Shown: piece after piece, positions 43,641 to 52,763 of the stretch | Layout: every line of letters starts with the position of its first letter | Position numbering within the stretch: the first letter of the stretch is position 1 | Source: Hwanghaeella grinnelliae | GTDB lineage: Bacteria; Pseudomonadota; Alphaproteobacteria; UBA8366; Aestuariispiraceae | DNA length: 64,000 nt | Direction of reading: 5' to 3' | NCBI RefSeq assembly: GCF_004005845.1 | Contig: NZ_SADE01000002.1 | Coordinates: 434,421-498,420 of the forward strand | Program-made: the position numbers and the translations under genes | Notes under the pieces: model-generated | What the model was told of the DNA's origin: nothing | What the model saw: only the letters and a program-made list of their open reading frames with translations | Database searches by the model: none

Positions 43641-46600
43641 CTAGCTGACGAGGGTGCGAAGCTCCCGCCCGACAACGGCCAGCATGGCGAGGTCCAGCTG
43701 CGGCAATTGTTCCAGTTCGCCGAGCAACATGTCCACCCTTTCCACCGCTTCCTGGCGCGTGCCGATCCAAGCCTGAACCGCCGCCTCGTCCGCCTTGCCG
43801 TCGATCAGGACGCGGCCGGTGATTTCCGTTTGCAGGCCCCAGAGGTCGTCGACCATGGCGCCCAGCGCCAGGCGGTACCATTGGGTATCGGCCGGAATGC
43901 GGTTGGCGGCGGAGCGCAACCAATCGAGCCCGAAACGCGTGCCGATGCGGGAATAAACGATGGCCGTGTCCAACACCGGCAGGTTCGCCGGCCCGGCAAG
44001 CCGGACCACGTCGCAGGACGAAGACAGCACCTTCAACTGACCGACGGCCGCCGCCAGGTCGTCCGGCACACCGTCCGACTTGAAGCGCCCGGCCCGTTTC
44101 CGCATGGCGTCGAGGGCGACATCCCCCAGGATGACCGGCAGGTTGGCGCCCAGTTCCCGCACGCCGGATCGATAGGTTTCGATATTGCTGCGGATATCCA
44201 GCGGATGCGATTCGTTGCGCAGGAACCATTCGGTCATGCGTTCCACGGTGCGCCCGGTTTCATGCAGCATGGCGGTTTGCGCCGCGCTGCCGGCGATATT
44301 GTCCAGCGCCTCGATCCGCTGCCACAAGCCCCGCAGGTCGAAGACGTCGCGCACGATGGTATAGGCCCGCGCGATTTCCGGCGACAACATGCCGGTGCGC
44401 TGCTTCATCTCGTTCAGGAAGCCGGGCCCCGTCCGATTCAACATCGAATTGGTGACCGAGGTCGCGATGATTTCCCGGCGCAGGCGATGGCTCTGCACGT
44501 TTTCCGCATAGCGTTCGTTCAGAACCGGCGGGAAGTACCGTACCAAGTCTTCCGATAGAAGCGGATCGTCCGGCAGGTCGGATTCCAGCAATTCCTGATA
44601 GGCGACATTCTTGGTATAGGCGAGCAGAACCGCCAGTTCCGGACGGGTCAGCCCCTTGCGTGCCTGCAGGCGATCGGCGATTTCCTCGTCATCCGGCAGG
44701 AATTCCAGATCCCGGTCCAGATGGCCGGCGCGTTCCAGCGAACGCATGGCGCGCTGATGCCGGTCGAGGGATTGCGCCGCGCGGTTCTCGATCACGCTGA
44801 TCGACTGAGTCTGCTGGTAATTGTCCCGCAGGACCAGCCGCGACACATCCTCGGTCATTTCCTCGAGCAGCTTGTTGCGCTGCTTTTCGGTCATGTCGCC
44901 GCGGGCAACCACATCGCCCAGCAGAATCTTGATGTTCACTTCATGGTCGGAACAATCGACGCCTGCCGAATTGTCGATGGCGTCGGTGTTGCAGCACCCG
45001 CCGTTCTGGGCGAATTCGATACGCCCGCGCTGGGTGATGCCCAGATTGGCGCCTTCGCCCAAGACCTTGCAGTTCAGGTCTTCCCCATTGACGCGGATGG
45101 CGTCATTGGCGCGGTCGCCCGCATCGGCGTGGGATTCCTCGCTGGATTTCACATAGGTGCCGATCCCGCCGAACCACAACAGGTCGACCTTGGCCTTCAA
45201 CAGCGCGTTGATCAGCTTGGTCGGCGGCACCGCGTCCTCGGTCAGGCCGGTGAGTTGCTTAATCTCCGGCGTCAACTCAATCGACTTCACGGAGCGTTCG
45301 AAAATGCCGCCGCCTTTGGAGATCAAGGACGTGTCGTAATCGCCCCATCCCTTCACCGCCTCGAACAAACGCTGGCGTTCCTTGAAGGTCTTGGCCGCAT
45401 CCGGGTTCGGGTCGATGAAAATATGCAGATGATTGAAGGCTGCTACGAGGCGGATATGTTCCGACAGGATCATCCCATTGCCGAACACGTCGCCCGCCAT
45501 ATCGCCGACACCGACGACGGTGAAGTCCTGTTCCTGGGTGTTGTGGCCCATTTCACGGAAATGCCGTTTCACCGATTCCCAGGCGCCGCGCGCGGTGATG
45601 CCCATTTTCTTATGGTCATACCCGGCCGACCCGCCGGACGCGAAAGCATCGCCCAGCCAGAAGCCGTATTCGACGCTGACCGCGTTGGCGAAATCGGAAA
45701 ACGTGGCCGTGCCCTTATCCGCCGCGACCACCAGATAGGGGTCGTGTGCGTCCTTGGCGACAACGCGTTCCGGTTCGATCACACCGTCGGAGGACAGGTT
45801 GTCGGTGATGTCCAGCATGCCGGAAATGAACAGGCGGTAGCAGGCGATCCCTTCTTCCAGGAAGGCCTGACGGTCGCTCATCGGCGGTGGGCGTTTCAGC
45901 ACGAAGCCGCCCTTGGACCCGACGGGCACAATGACCGCGTTCTTCACCTGTTGCGCCTTCACAAGGCCCAATACTTCGGTGCGGAAATCCTCCCGCCGGT
46001 CGGACCAGCGCAAACCGCCGCGCGCGACCAGGCCGAAGCGCAGGTGCACCGCCTCGAACCGCGAGGAATAGACGAAGATTTCCCGCAAGGGCGCCGGCGC
46101 GGGCAATTCCTGGATGTTGCGCGCGTCGAATTTCAGGGAAACGTAGCTCTTCGGCTCCCCATCCGGGCCGAGCTGATAGAAATTGGTGCGCAGGGTGGAT
46201 TGGATGAGGTTCAGGAAGCGCCGGACGATACGGTCTTCATCGAGGTTTTCGACAAGGTCCAAGCGTTCCTTGATATCGGCGATGCAGGCCTTTTCGTCCG
46301 CGTCCCGGTCGCCTTTGTAATCGGGATCGAACCGGATGGTGAACAGATCGGCCAGCCGCCGCGTGATTCCGGCATTCTTGGCCAGCGTCTCTTCCATATA
46401 ATCCTGGCTGAACGGGATGGAGGCCTGGCGCAGATATTTCGAATAGGCACGCAGAACCACCACATCGCGCCAGCCGAGCCCGGCTGACAGAACCAACCGA
46501 TTGAAGCCGTCATTCTCCACCTCGCCGCGCCAGACGCGGGCGAAGCATTCGTGAAACGCCTCGCGGATCTTGGTGTGATCGACCGCTTCACCGTCAGAGG

Positions 46601-48479
46601 TTTCAAGACCGAAATCATGGATGAAGACATGGGGGGCATCTTCCCCGTCGACATTGACGTCCAGGTCGAAGGGCGCCTCTTCCATCACTTTTACGCCCAT
46701 ATCCTCCATCATCGGCATGACGTTGGAGAGAACGACGGGACGGCCCACATGGTACAGCTTGAAGCGCAGTTGATGTGGGTCGGATTCCAGCGGGTGATAA
46801 AGGTTCACCCGGATTTCGCCGTCGGTCAGGGCTTCCTCGATCTGGTTGATGTCGAAGATCGCGGTCTGCGCGTTGAAACGTTCGCGATACGAGGACGGGA
46901 AGCTGGACCCGTATTTCCGGTTCAGCGCGATGCCGCGCTCCTCCCCCCAACTTTCGATCAGCGCCTGGCGCAGCTTGTCGCCCCAGGTCCGGCCCGCGTC
47001 GATCAAGCGGGCTTCGATTTCCCTTTCGTCGTATTCCGGCACGTCGCCCGGGGTCGTTCTGATAATGAAATGAACCCGGGTGAGGACCTCGTCGGTCATA
47101 TAGGTATAATGGGCGGCGACCGATCCGTTGAGATTCTTGGACAGGATATCGCCCAGCCTGACGCGCAAGCTTGAGGAAAACCGATCGCGCGGCACATAGA
47201 CCAGCGCCGACATATAGCGTTGGAACGGGTCGCGGCGCAGGAACAGCGATATCCGCTGACGTTCCTGAAGATAGTTGATGCCGAGCGTAATTTCGGCAAG
47301 CCGCCCCACATCGATCTGGAACAGTTCATCGCGCGGATAGCTTTCCAGGATATGCATGATCGCCTTGCCGCTGTGGCTGGACGGTTCGAATCCCGAAAGC
47401 TTGAAGACCTCGGCCACCTTGGACCGCAATAGCGGAATTTCGCGCGGCGACTGGTTATAAGCGACACTGGTCAACAAGCCGACGAACAGATATTCGCCGA
47501 CCGGCTTGCCTTTCGCGTCGAATTTCCGAACCGCAACCGTGTCCAGATGAACGCGCCGGTGCACGGTGGAGCGGTGATTGCCCTTGGTGATGCGGATAAG
47601 GTCTGGGCGATACAGTTCCTCCTGCACCGATTTCGGCATCTTGCCCAGGTCCCGCAGCGAGTCGAAGACCGAGCGTTCGGTATCGCGCAGAATGCCCAAC
47701 CCGCTTTCAGGCTGAACTTCCAGCCGCGCGGTCTTGCCGGACCCGGCATAGTCCACTTCGCGATACCCCATGAAGGTGTAGTGGTCGTCATGGACCCATT
47801 GCAGGAATTCGCAGGCTTCCTTGACGACGGCTTTATCCAAATGCTTCGGCGGCGCCTTTTTCAGGTCCGCGATGATCTCAAGCGTCTTGGCCCGCATGGT
47901 GCGCCAGTCCTCGACGCAAAGCCGGACATCGTCGAAGACGAAGCGGATACCCTCTTCAATCGCTTTCAGCGCGGCGGCGGAGCTTTGCTCGTCCACCTCG
48001 ATATGCATGAAGCTTTCGTCCGACAAACCCTCGGGCCGCTTATCATGCAGCGGGAAATCAACCGCCTTGCCCTTGCCGTCTCGTTCGACGCCGAAAACCG
48101 GATGAATGATCAGATGCGCGGTGATGTTCTGACGCGCCATTTCGATGCTGACCGAATCGACAAGGAACGGCATGTCGTCGTTGACGATTTCGATCACCGT
48201 ATGGGTGGAATGCCAGCCATGTTTTTCGAAACGGGGATTGTAGACCCGGACCTTCACCTCGCCGGGTTTGCGTTCCTGGCCGAAGGTCCACAGCGACAGC
48301 GCCGCGCCGTACAGGTCTTCCGGTTCCTGCCCGTGCATGTCTTCCGGCGGAACGTGGCGGTAATAGTGATCGACGAAGTTGCGCGCACAGGTCGCTTTGT
48401 CCCCGGTCATGCGCTGGTCGATCAATTGGTGGATCTTCTCAAGCAGTTCCTGTTTGAGAACTTCCATCCGCTGAGACAT
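43641..48479 (-). CDS. gdhB: NAD-dependent glutamate dehydrogenase, large (GDH2/L-GDH180) type
   Basis: A 1612-residue enzyme converting glutamate to 2-oxoglutarate and ammonia with NAD+. It is the giant bacterial GDH of about 180 kDa typical of Caulobacter, Pseudomonas and many alphaproteobacteria. The N-terminal half contains ACT-like regulatory segments; the catalytic part has GLRWSDRREDFRTEVLGLVKAQQVKNAVIVPVGSKGGFVLK and the nucleotide region VVGVGDMAGDVFGNG. Its own promoter lies in 48480-48753. Downstream kynureninase and hydrolase may form one transcript with it, linking amino-acid catabolism. The gene symbol follows common usage. Confidence 0.96.
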   Translation of the reverse strand: MSQRMEVLKQELLEKIHQLIDQRMTGDKATCARNFVDHYYRHVPPEDMHGQEPEDLYGAALSLWTFGQERKPGEVKVRVYNPRFEKHGWHSTHTVIEIVNDDMPFLVDSVSIEMARQNITAHLIIHPVFGVERDGKGKAVDFPLHDKRPEGLSDESFMHIEVDEQSSAAALKAIEEGIRFVFDDVRLCVEDWRTMRAKTLEIIADLKKAPPKHLDKAVVKEACEFLQWVHDDHYTFMGYREVDYAGSGKTARLEVQPESGLGILRDTERSVFDSLRDLGKMPKSVQEELYRPDLIRITKGNHRSTVHRRVHLDTVAVRKFDAKGKPVGEYLFVGLLTSVAYNQSPREIPLLRSKVAEVFKLSGFEPSSHSGKAIMHILESYPRDELFQIDVGRLAEITLGINYLQERQRISLFLRRDPFQRYMSALVYVPRDRFSSSLRVRLGDILSKNLNGSVAAHYTYMTDEVLTRVHFIIRTTPGDVPEYDEREIEARLIDAGRTWGDKLRQALIESWGEERGIALNRKYGSSFPSSYRERFNAQTAIFDINQIEEALTDGEIRVNLYHPLESDPHQLRFKLYHVGRPVVLSNVMPMMEDMGVKVMEEAPFDLDVNVDGEDAPHVFIHDFGLETSDGEAVDHTKIREAFHECFARVWRGEVENDGFNRLVLSAGLGWRDVVVLRAYSKYLRQASIPFSQDYMEETLAKNAGITRRLADLFTIRFDPDYKGDRDADEKACIADIKERLDLVENLDEDRIVRRFLNLIQSTLRTNFYQLGPDGEPKSYVSLKFDARNIQELPAPAPLREIFVYSSRFEAVHLRFGLVARGGLRWSDRREDFRTEVLGLVKAQQVKNAVIVPVGSKGGFVLKRPPPMSDRQAFLEEGIACYRLFISGMLDITDNLSSDGVIEPERVVAKDAHDPYLVVAADKGTATFSDFANAVSVEYGFWLGDAFASGGSAGYDHKKMGITARGAWESVKRHFREMGHNTQEQDFTVVGVGDMAGDVFGNGMILSEHIRLVAAFNHLHIFIDPNPDAAKTFKERQRLFEAVKGWGDYDTSLISKGGGIFERSVKSIELTPEIKQLTGLTEDAVPPTKLINALLKAKVDLLWFGGIGTYVKSSEESHADAGDRANDAIRVNGEDLNCKVLGEGANLGITQRGRIEFAQNGGCCNTDAIDNSAGVDCSDHEVNIKILLGDVVARGDMTEKQRNKLLEEMTEDVSRLVLRDNYQQTQSISVIENRAAQSLDRHQRAMRSLERAGHLDRDLEFLPDDEEIADRLQARKGLTRPELAVLLAYTKNVAYQELLESDLPDDPLLSEDLVRYFPPVLNERYAENVQSHRLRREIIATSVTNSMLNRTGPGFLNEMKQRTGMLSPEIARAYTIVRDVFDLRGLWQRIEALDNIAGSAAQTAMLHETGRTVERMTEWFLRNESHPLDIRSNIETYRSGVRELGANLPVILGDVALDAMRKRAGRFKSDGVPDDLAAAVGQLKVLSSSCDVVRLAGPANLPVLDTAIVYSRIGTRFGLDWLRSAANRIPADTQWYRLALGAMVDDLWGLQTEITGRVLIDGKADEAAVQAWIGTRQEAVERVDMLLGELEQLPQLDLAMLAVVGRELRTLVS

Positions 48480-48753
48480 CGATTATCTCCCTACCCGTTT
48501 GGCCCTGTCTCTCTTTGGAAGGTCCCTTATTGGAATGTCCGGCTTGAAATTCCCGGTTAAGGAACCCCGTCAAAGGGCAAGGGCCGTATGCATCATTTCT
48601 TATAATATTGAGTGTAGACTAGCCGTAATCAGGTAAAGCACAAAGTCTTCCCTATCATTCAGCGATGTAGATTTTCTGACAATTGCCGCGACACGCGGTT
48701 TCAATTGGACTCCGGGCGTGTTTTACAGCCATCCATGATGCTTCGAGGCGACG

Positions 48754-49419
48754 TCAGGATTCCGACGGGTCTGCGATAAAGCGAAGATAAGGCGTTACCG
48801 TCCGCCACCCTTGCGGATAGCGGGCCATGGCCTGGTCATCGGTCAGGGTGGATGGGATGATTACATCCTCCCCCTTGCGCCAGTTCGCGGGCGTCGCAAC
48901 AGAATGCGCCGCGCTTGTTTGCAGCGCGTCCAGCACACGCAGAACTTCGTCAAAATTCCGTCCCGTTTGCATCGGATATACCTGCATCATCAGGATCCGC
49001 TTTTCCGGCCCGATGACGAAGACCGACCGGACGGTCGCGGTGTGCGCCTCCGTCCGGTCCTTGGCGCTGACGCCGACATCGGACGGCACCATATCCAGCA
49101 CTTTTGCGACGCGCAGGTCCGAATCCGCGATCAAGGGATAGGAAAGCGGCACCCCGGCGACTTTTTCGATATCGGGTTTCCACCGCAGATGGTCCGCGAC
49201 CGTATCGGTGCTGAGGCCGATGATCTTGCAATTGCGCTGCGCGAATTCCGGTTGAAGCCGGGCGAGTTGACCCAGTTCGGTCGTACAGACCGGGGTAAAA
49301 TCCCGCGGATGGGCAAAAAGCAGGACCCACCCGTCGCCGGCCCAATCGTAGAAATCGATCGACCCGTCGCTTGTCTCGGCCTTGAAGTCAGGCACGATAT
49401 CGTTGATGCGGACTGTCAT
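48754..49419 (-). CDS. 1-Cys peroxiredoxin (Prx6 type)
   Basis: A 221-residue thiol peroxidase. The peroxidatic cysteine is Cys45 in HPRDFTPVCTTELG. The C-terminal arm NWRKGEDVIIPSTLTDDQA and GWRTVTPYLRF is characteristic of the Prx6/1-Cys subfamily; a second cysteine (RNCKIIG) is not at the resolving position. It reduces H2O2 and lipid peroxides. ATG 49419 has GGGGAGG upstream; the frame continues to 49473 but without support. A palindrome in the upstream region suggests regulated expression. Confidence 0.93.
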   Translation of the reverse strand: MTVRINDIVPDFKAETSDGSIDFYDWAGDGWVLLFAHPRDFTPVCTTELGQLARLQPEFAQRNCKIIGLSTDTVADHLRWKPDIEKVAGVPLSYPLIADSDLRVAKVLDMVPSDVGVSAKDRTEAHTATVRSVFVIGPEKRILMMQVYPMQTGRNFDEVLRVLDALQTSAAHSVATPANWRKGEDVIIPSTLTDDQAMARYPQGWRTVTPYLRFIADPSES

Positions 49420-49492
49420 GATCCTCCCCGGAACAGGCGCAGGATCGTGCAACTCCACGCCACAGCCACACACTATAATATGCCGCGTTTAT

Positions 49493-49517
49493 CTTCGCTA
49501 ATTAGGATATAGCGAAG
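49493..49517. promoter_or_regulatory. Palindrome in peroxiredoxin promoter region
   Basis: CTTCGCTA (49493-49500) and TAGCGAAG (49510-49517) are a perfect 8-bp inverted repeat with 9-nt spacer, 74 nt upstream of the peroxiredoxin ATG. A -10-like TATTAT lies just downstream on the minus strand (49477-49482), so the site would overlap the -35 region. Confidence 0.45.
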
Positions 49518-49641
49518 TAAAACGCTGGCGCGGGTGAGCGAATCTTGCGGTTCGAGATCATCAAAAAAGACTGTCGCATCGGTCACGGCGTGGACCTGCA
49601 TTATTCGCCGGGCGCCTGAAGACAAGACACCCCGTCGCCTA

Positions 49642-49660
49642 GGCCCGGTGGTGCCGGGCC
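49642..49660. terminator. Hairpin after lactonase gene
   Basis: GGCCCGG-TGGTG-CCGGGCC is a 7-bp perfect stem located 39 nt after the SMP-30 gene stop on the minus strand. No U-run follows; it may end the ABC-lactonase transcript with Rho help. Confidence 0.4.
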
Positions 49661-49698
49661 CGGAAGAACATCTTTTGCCTTCGGGAAGGCGGGTTGAA

Positions 49699-50616
49699 TC
49701 ACCCGAAGCGCGGCACGCCCTGGGTCCGAAGATAGACCGCCTGCAAACTCGTCGTCGCGCAGATGAACAGCCGGTTCCGTTTGATGCCGCCGAATTCCAC
49801 ATTGGCGACGACTTCATCGATCAGAATCTTGCCGATCAAATCGCCCCCCGGCGTATAGCAGTGAACGCCATCGCCGGCCGACGTCCAGATATTGCCGTCC
49901 ATATCGGGTCGGAACCCGTCGAACAAACCGCAGGTGCTTTCGGCGAAGACCTCCCCACCCGAAAGCGATCCGTCCTCCGCCACGGTAAAGGCGCGGATAT
50001 GGCGCGGGCCATCTTCCACATGGGTCGCCCCGGTATCGGCAATATAAAGAATGCTTTCATCCGGTGAGAAGGCCAGGCCATTGGGTTTCACGAAATCGTC
50101 GGTGGCGATCGACAAATCGCCGGTCGCCGGATCGAACCGGAAAACGTAGGACCCGCCCAGCTCCGATTCAGCGAAATCGCCTTCGTATTCCCCGTCGATG
50201 CCATAGGTTGGGTCTGTGAACCAGATCGTGCCGTCGGATTTCACGACCAAATCGTTCGGGGAATTCAGCCGCTTGCCCTGATAATTGTCGACCAGCACGG
50301 TGGTGGTGCCGTCCAACTCGATCCGGCTGATGCAACGCCCTTGGTGCTCGCAGGAAACCAAACGCCCCTGGCGGTCGACGGAATGGCCGTTCTGGTTCCG
50401 GCTGGGTGATTGGAAGACGGAAACGGACCCGTCCGTTTCGTCGTACCGCATCAACCGGTTGTTCGGGATGTCCGACCAGATCAGATAGCGCCCTGCCGGG
50501 AAGTATGCCGGGCCTTCGGCCCAACGGGTTCCGGTGTAGAGCACTTCCTTGTGCACATTGCCCAGCACATATTTGGTGAAACGTTTGTCGAGCACTTCGA
50601 ACGTGTCGGTAATCAC
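49699..50616 (-). CDS. SMP-30/gluconolactonase-like protein
   Basis: A 305-residue six-bladed beta-propeller of the SMP-30/LRE family, Ca2+- or Zn2+-dependent sugar-acid lactonases. Visible are the entry motif TRWAEGPAYFPAGRYLIWSDIPNNRL with the metal-ligand Glu, RLNSPNDLVVKSDGTIWFTDP with the Asn, and the Asp-containing DTGATH and FDGFRPDMDGNIW. Translation starts at GTG 50616 with GGGGGATC upstream. It follows the ABC permease genes on the same strand with a 58-nt gap, suggesting that it hydrolyses a lactone of the imported sugar. Confidence 0.9.
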   Translation of the reverse strand: MITDTFEVLDKRFTKYVLGNVHKEVLYTGTRWAEGPAYFPAGRYLIWSDIPNNRLMRYDETDGSVSVFQSPSRNQNGHSVDRQGRLVSCEHQGRCISRIELDGTTTVLVDNYQGKRLNSPNDLVVKSDGTIWFTDPTYGIDGEYEGDFAESELGGSYVFRFDPATGDLSIATDDFVKPNGLAFSPDESILYIADTGATHVEDGPRHIRAFTVAEDGSLSGGEVFAESTCGLFDGFRPDMDGNIWTSAGDGVHCYTPGGDLIGKILIDEVVANVEFGGIKRNRLFICATTSLQAVYLRTQGVPRFG

Positions 50617-50674
50617 GGTTGATCCCCCATTCCAAGAAGACTGAAAAAATTCGCGGCGTCGTTATCACACAATG

Positions 50675-51658
50675 TTACTGGGTAACTTTTTGGCCACGCC
50701 CATAGACCAGCAGCATCAGGATGATCACGCAGCCGTAGATCACCTGCCGTCCGGCCTCCGGCAGCTGCATGATCGACAGGACGGAGTTCAGCAGCACCAC
50801 AAGGATGACGCCGACCACCGTTCCCAGGTACCGGCCCCGTCCACCCAGAATATGCGTGCCGCCGATGACAACGGCCGCAATGGCAGGCAGAAGATAGGCA
50901 TCGCCCATGCCCTGATAGGCCTTGGTCGAATAACCGGCAAGCAAGGTTCCGGCGAGGCCCGAGGCCATGCCGCACAATGCGAAAGCGGCAACAATCACGC
51001 GCCGCGTCGGAATACCCGCAAGATAGGCCGCCGCTTCCCGGTTGCCGATCATATAAATGGACTTGCCGACGGCGGACCGGCTGAGCAGCACGGTCATGCC
51101 AACGGAAACGGCCGCCCAAACCAGAATAGCGACAGGGATACCCAGCACCTTTCCGACCGCCAGCCATTGCATCAGATCCGTCGCGGCGGTCTGCGGCGCG
51201 AAACCGCCGGTATGGGCAACCATCAACCCCCGCATCACCGCATTTACGCCAAGCGTGAAGATCATCGACGGGATGCGCAGATAGGCGACGCCGAAACCGT
51301 TCACCAGGCCGACGGTCAGGCCGACGGTCAGGCCGACCGGAATCGCCGCCGGGCCGCCGACCGCTGTCGCCATCATGGCGGACGCCGCCACGGTCCAAGG
51401 CACGGAAAGATCGATATGGCCCAGCAGAATGACCAGCATCATGCCCGCCGCGACAATCCCCAGGAAAGACCCGACCTGAAGCTGCTGCAACAGATAGGTC
51501 GGTGACAGCAGCGTCGCCGTCCCCTGCGTCGCCAGGGTATAACCGGTACCGATCGCGAGGATCACCAACACGAACCCGGACGCGATGACGATCGGCTTGT
51601 TTTCGGGCGTAATGCTGATCCCGAAGCGTTTGGTTTCCGTGCTTTCCAGACTGCTCAT
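50675..51658 (-). CDS. Sugar-type ABC importer, permease subunit (RbsC family)
   Basis: A 327-residue membrane protein with 8-10 hydrophobic segments of the RbsC/AraH/XylH family. Visible are GIVAAGMMLVILLGHIDLSV, the coupling motif region AAYLAGIPTRRVIVAAFALCG and GGTHILGGRGRYLGTVVGVIL. It is the last transporter gene in the ABC cassette, 46 nt downstream of a second permease, forming a heterodimer. The transported sugar is not identifiable. Confidence 0.92.
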   Translation of the reverse strand: MSSLESTETKRFGISITPENKPIVIASGFVLVILAIGTGYTLATQGTATLLSPTYLLQQLQVGSFLGIVAAGMMLVILLGHIDLSVPWTVAASAMMATAVGGPAAIPVGLTVGLTVGLVNGFGVAYLRIPSMIFTLGVNAVMRGLMVAHTGGFAPQTAATDLMQWLAVGKVLGIPVAILVWAAVSVGMTVLLSRSAVGKSIYMIGNREAAAYLAGIPTRRVIVAAFALCGMASGLAGTLLAGYSTKAYQGMGDAYLLPAIAAVVIGGTHILGGRGRYLGTVVGVILVVLLNSVLSIMQLPEAGRQVIYGCVIILMLLVYGRGQKVTQ

Positions 51659-51704
51659 CCCATCGTCCTACATCTATCCCCATCTTTCAAAAAAAGGGGG
51701 GCCC

Positions 51705-52763
51705 TCACCGAAACAGCTCAAGCGTATTCTTGACCTTCAAAACGCGAAGTGCCCCCAGACTGACCGCGGCCAGCAACACGAACCCTTCGATCAGGGGCTG
51801 CAAAAGGGGGTCGATCTCAAAGATCCGGAAGTTGAAGGAAATCGTGCGCAAAACCAGCGCGCCGATGATCGATCCCACCGCCGTGCCGACACCGCCCAAC
51901 AGGGACGTGCCGCCCACCACGACAGCGGCGATCGAGTTCAGCGTATAGGCGCCCGCCTGTGGAATATCCGCATTACCGGACGAGGTCTGCAGTGCCAGGT
52001 AAAGACCACCCAAACCGGCGAACAGCCCGCCTAGGGTGAAGGCTGCTATCTTCGCCCGGTCGATATTCAGGCCCGACATATAGGCCGCCCCTTCGCCCGA
52101 CCCGATCGCGTAAACGGTACGCCCGGTGACGGAGCGCCGGAACGGCATCCAGATCAACACGGCGGTCAAAATCAGCAAGACCAACGGGGTGGGTATCCAG
52201 GCGATGGTCTTGAACCAGGCCGCTTCCCCGTTTTCCGCAAAGCCGTAGGTGGCGGCAATTTCGAACAAGTCGTTCGTCATCGCCCAGGATAAATCCCCAT
52301 CCACATCCCCGCCCGGCGAAGGTCGAAGGAAAAGGGCGAAGCCGATATAGACCGCGCCGGTCGCCAATGTCGCAATGATCGGCTGCAACCGTCCGTAAAC
52401 GACAACGCAGCCGTTTACGAATCCACAAGCAGCGCCTGCCGCGACACAGGCAAGGAAACCCAGAAACATCTCGAACGGGGTGCCGTTCAGGACATGGCTT
52501 GCCAAGGTGTTCACCAAGGTCATAACCGCGCCGACCGACAAATCCAGACCGCCGAGCAGGACCGGCAAGGTTTGCGCCATGGCGACCATGGCCAGCGCAT
52601 AAACCTCGTTCGAATTCTGGATAAGAACCGCGGTGGAAAAACCGCGCGGATGATTGAGGTTATAAAAAATATAGAATACCGCGAAGATCGCGATGGCCGT
52701 CAGCAGGCCGACATTCTGGGACGCGCGTATCTTAAGGTCCGTCATCGCGCTGCGTGTCTTCAT
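51705..52763 (-). CDS. Sugar-type ABC importer, permease subunit (RbsC family)
   Basis: A 352-residue permease with hydrophobic helices and the RbsC-family motifs LPVLLGGLDLSVGAVMTLVNTLAS and AAYMSGLNIDRAKIAAFTLGGLFAGLGG, followed by VVGGTSLLGGVGTAVGSIIGAL. It is paired with the following permease. The start ATG at 52763 overlaps the ATPase stop by ATGA (52760-52763). Confidence 0.92.
   Translation of the reverse strand: MKTRSAMTDLKIRASQNVGLLTAIAIFAVFYIFYNLNHPRGFSTAVLIQNSNEVYALAMVAMAQTLPVLLGGLDLSVGAVMTLVNTLASHVLNGTPFEMFLGFLACVAAGAACGFVNGCVVVYGRLQPIIATLATGAVYIGFALFLRPSPGGDVDGDLSWAMTNDLFEIAATYGFAENGEAAWFKTIAWIPTPLVLLILTAVLIWMPFRRSVTGRTVYAIGSGEGAAYMSGLNIDRAKIAAFTLGGLFAGLGGLYLALQTSSGNADIPQAGAYTLNSIAAVVVGGTSLLGGVGTAVGSIIGALVLRTISFNFRIFEIDPLLQPLIEGFVLLAAVSLGALRVLKVKNTLELFR

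Noticed and set aside
44721-46487. Long plus-strand open frame (588 codons) opposite the GDH gene
   Set aside because: It is an antisense shadow of a well-conserved coding frame in GC-rich DNA; composition is Arg/Gly/Asp/His-rich and no domain is recognisable.
49473-49598. Small minus-strand ORF of 42 codons upstream of the peroxiredoxin gene
   Set aside because: It covers the promoter-like palindrome and has no good ribosome binding site or known similarity.
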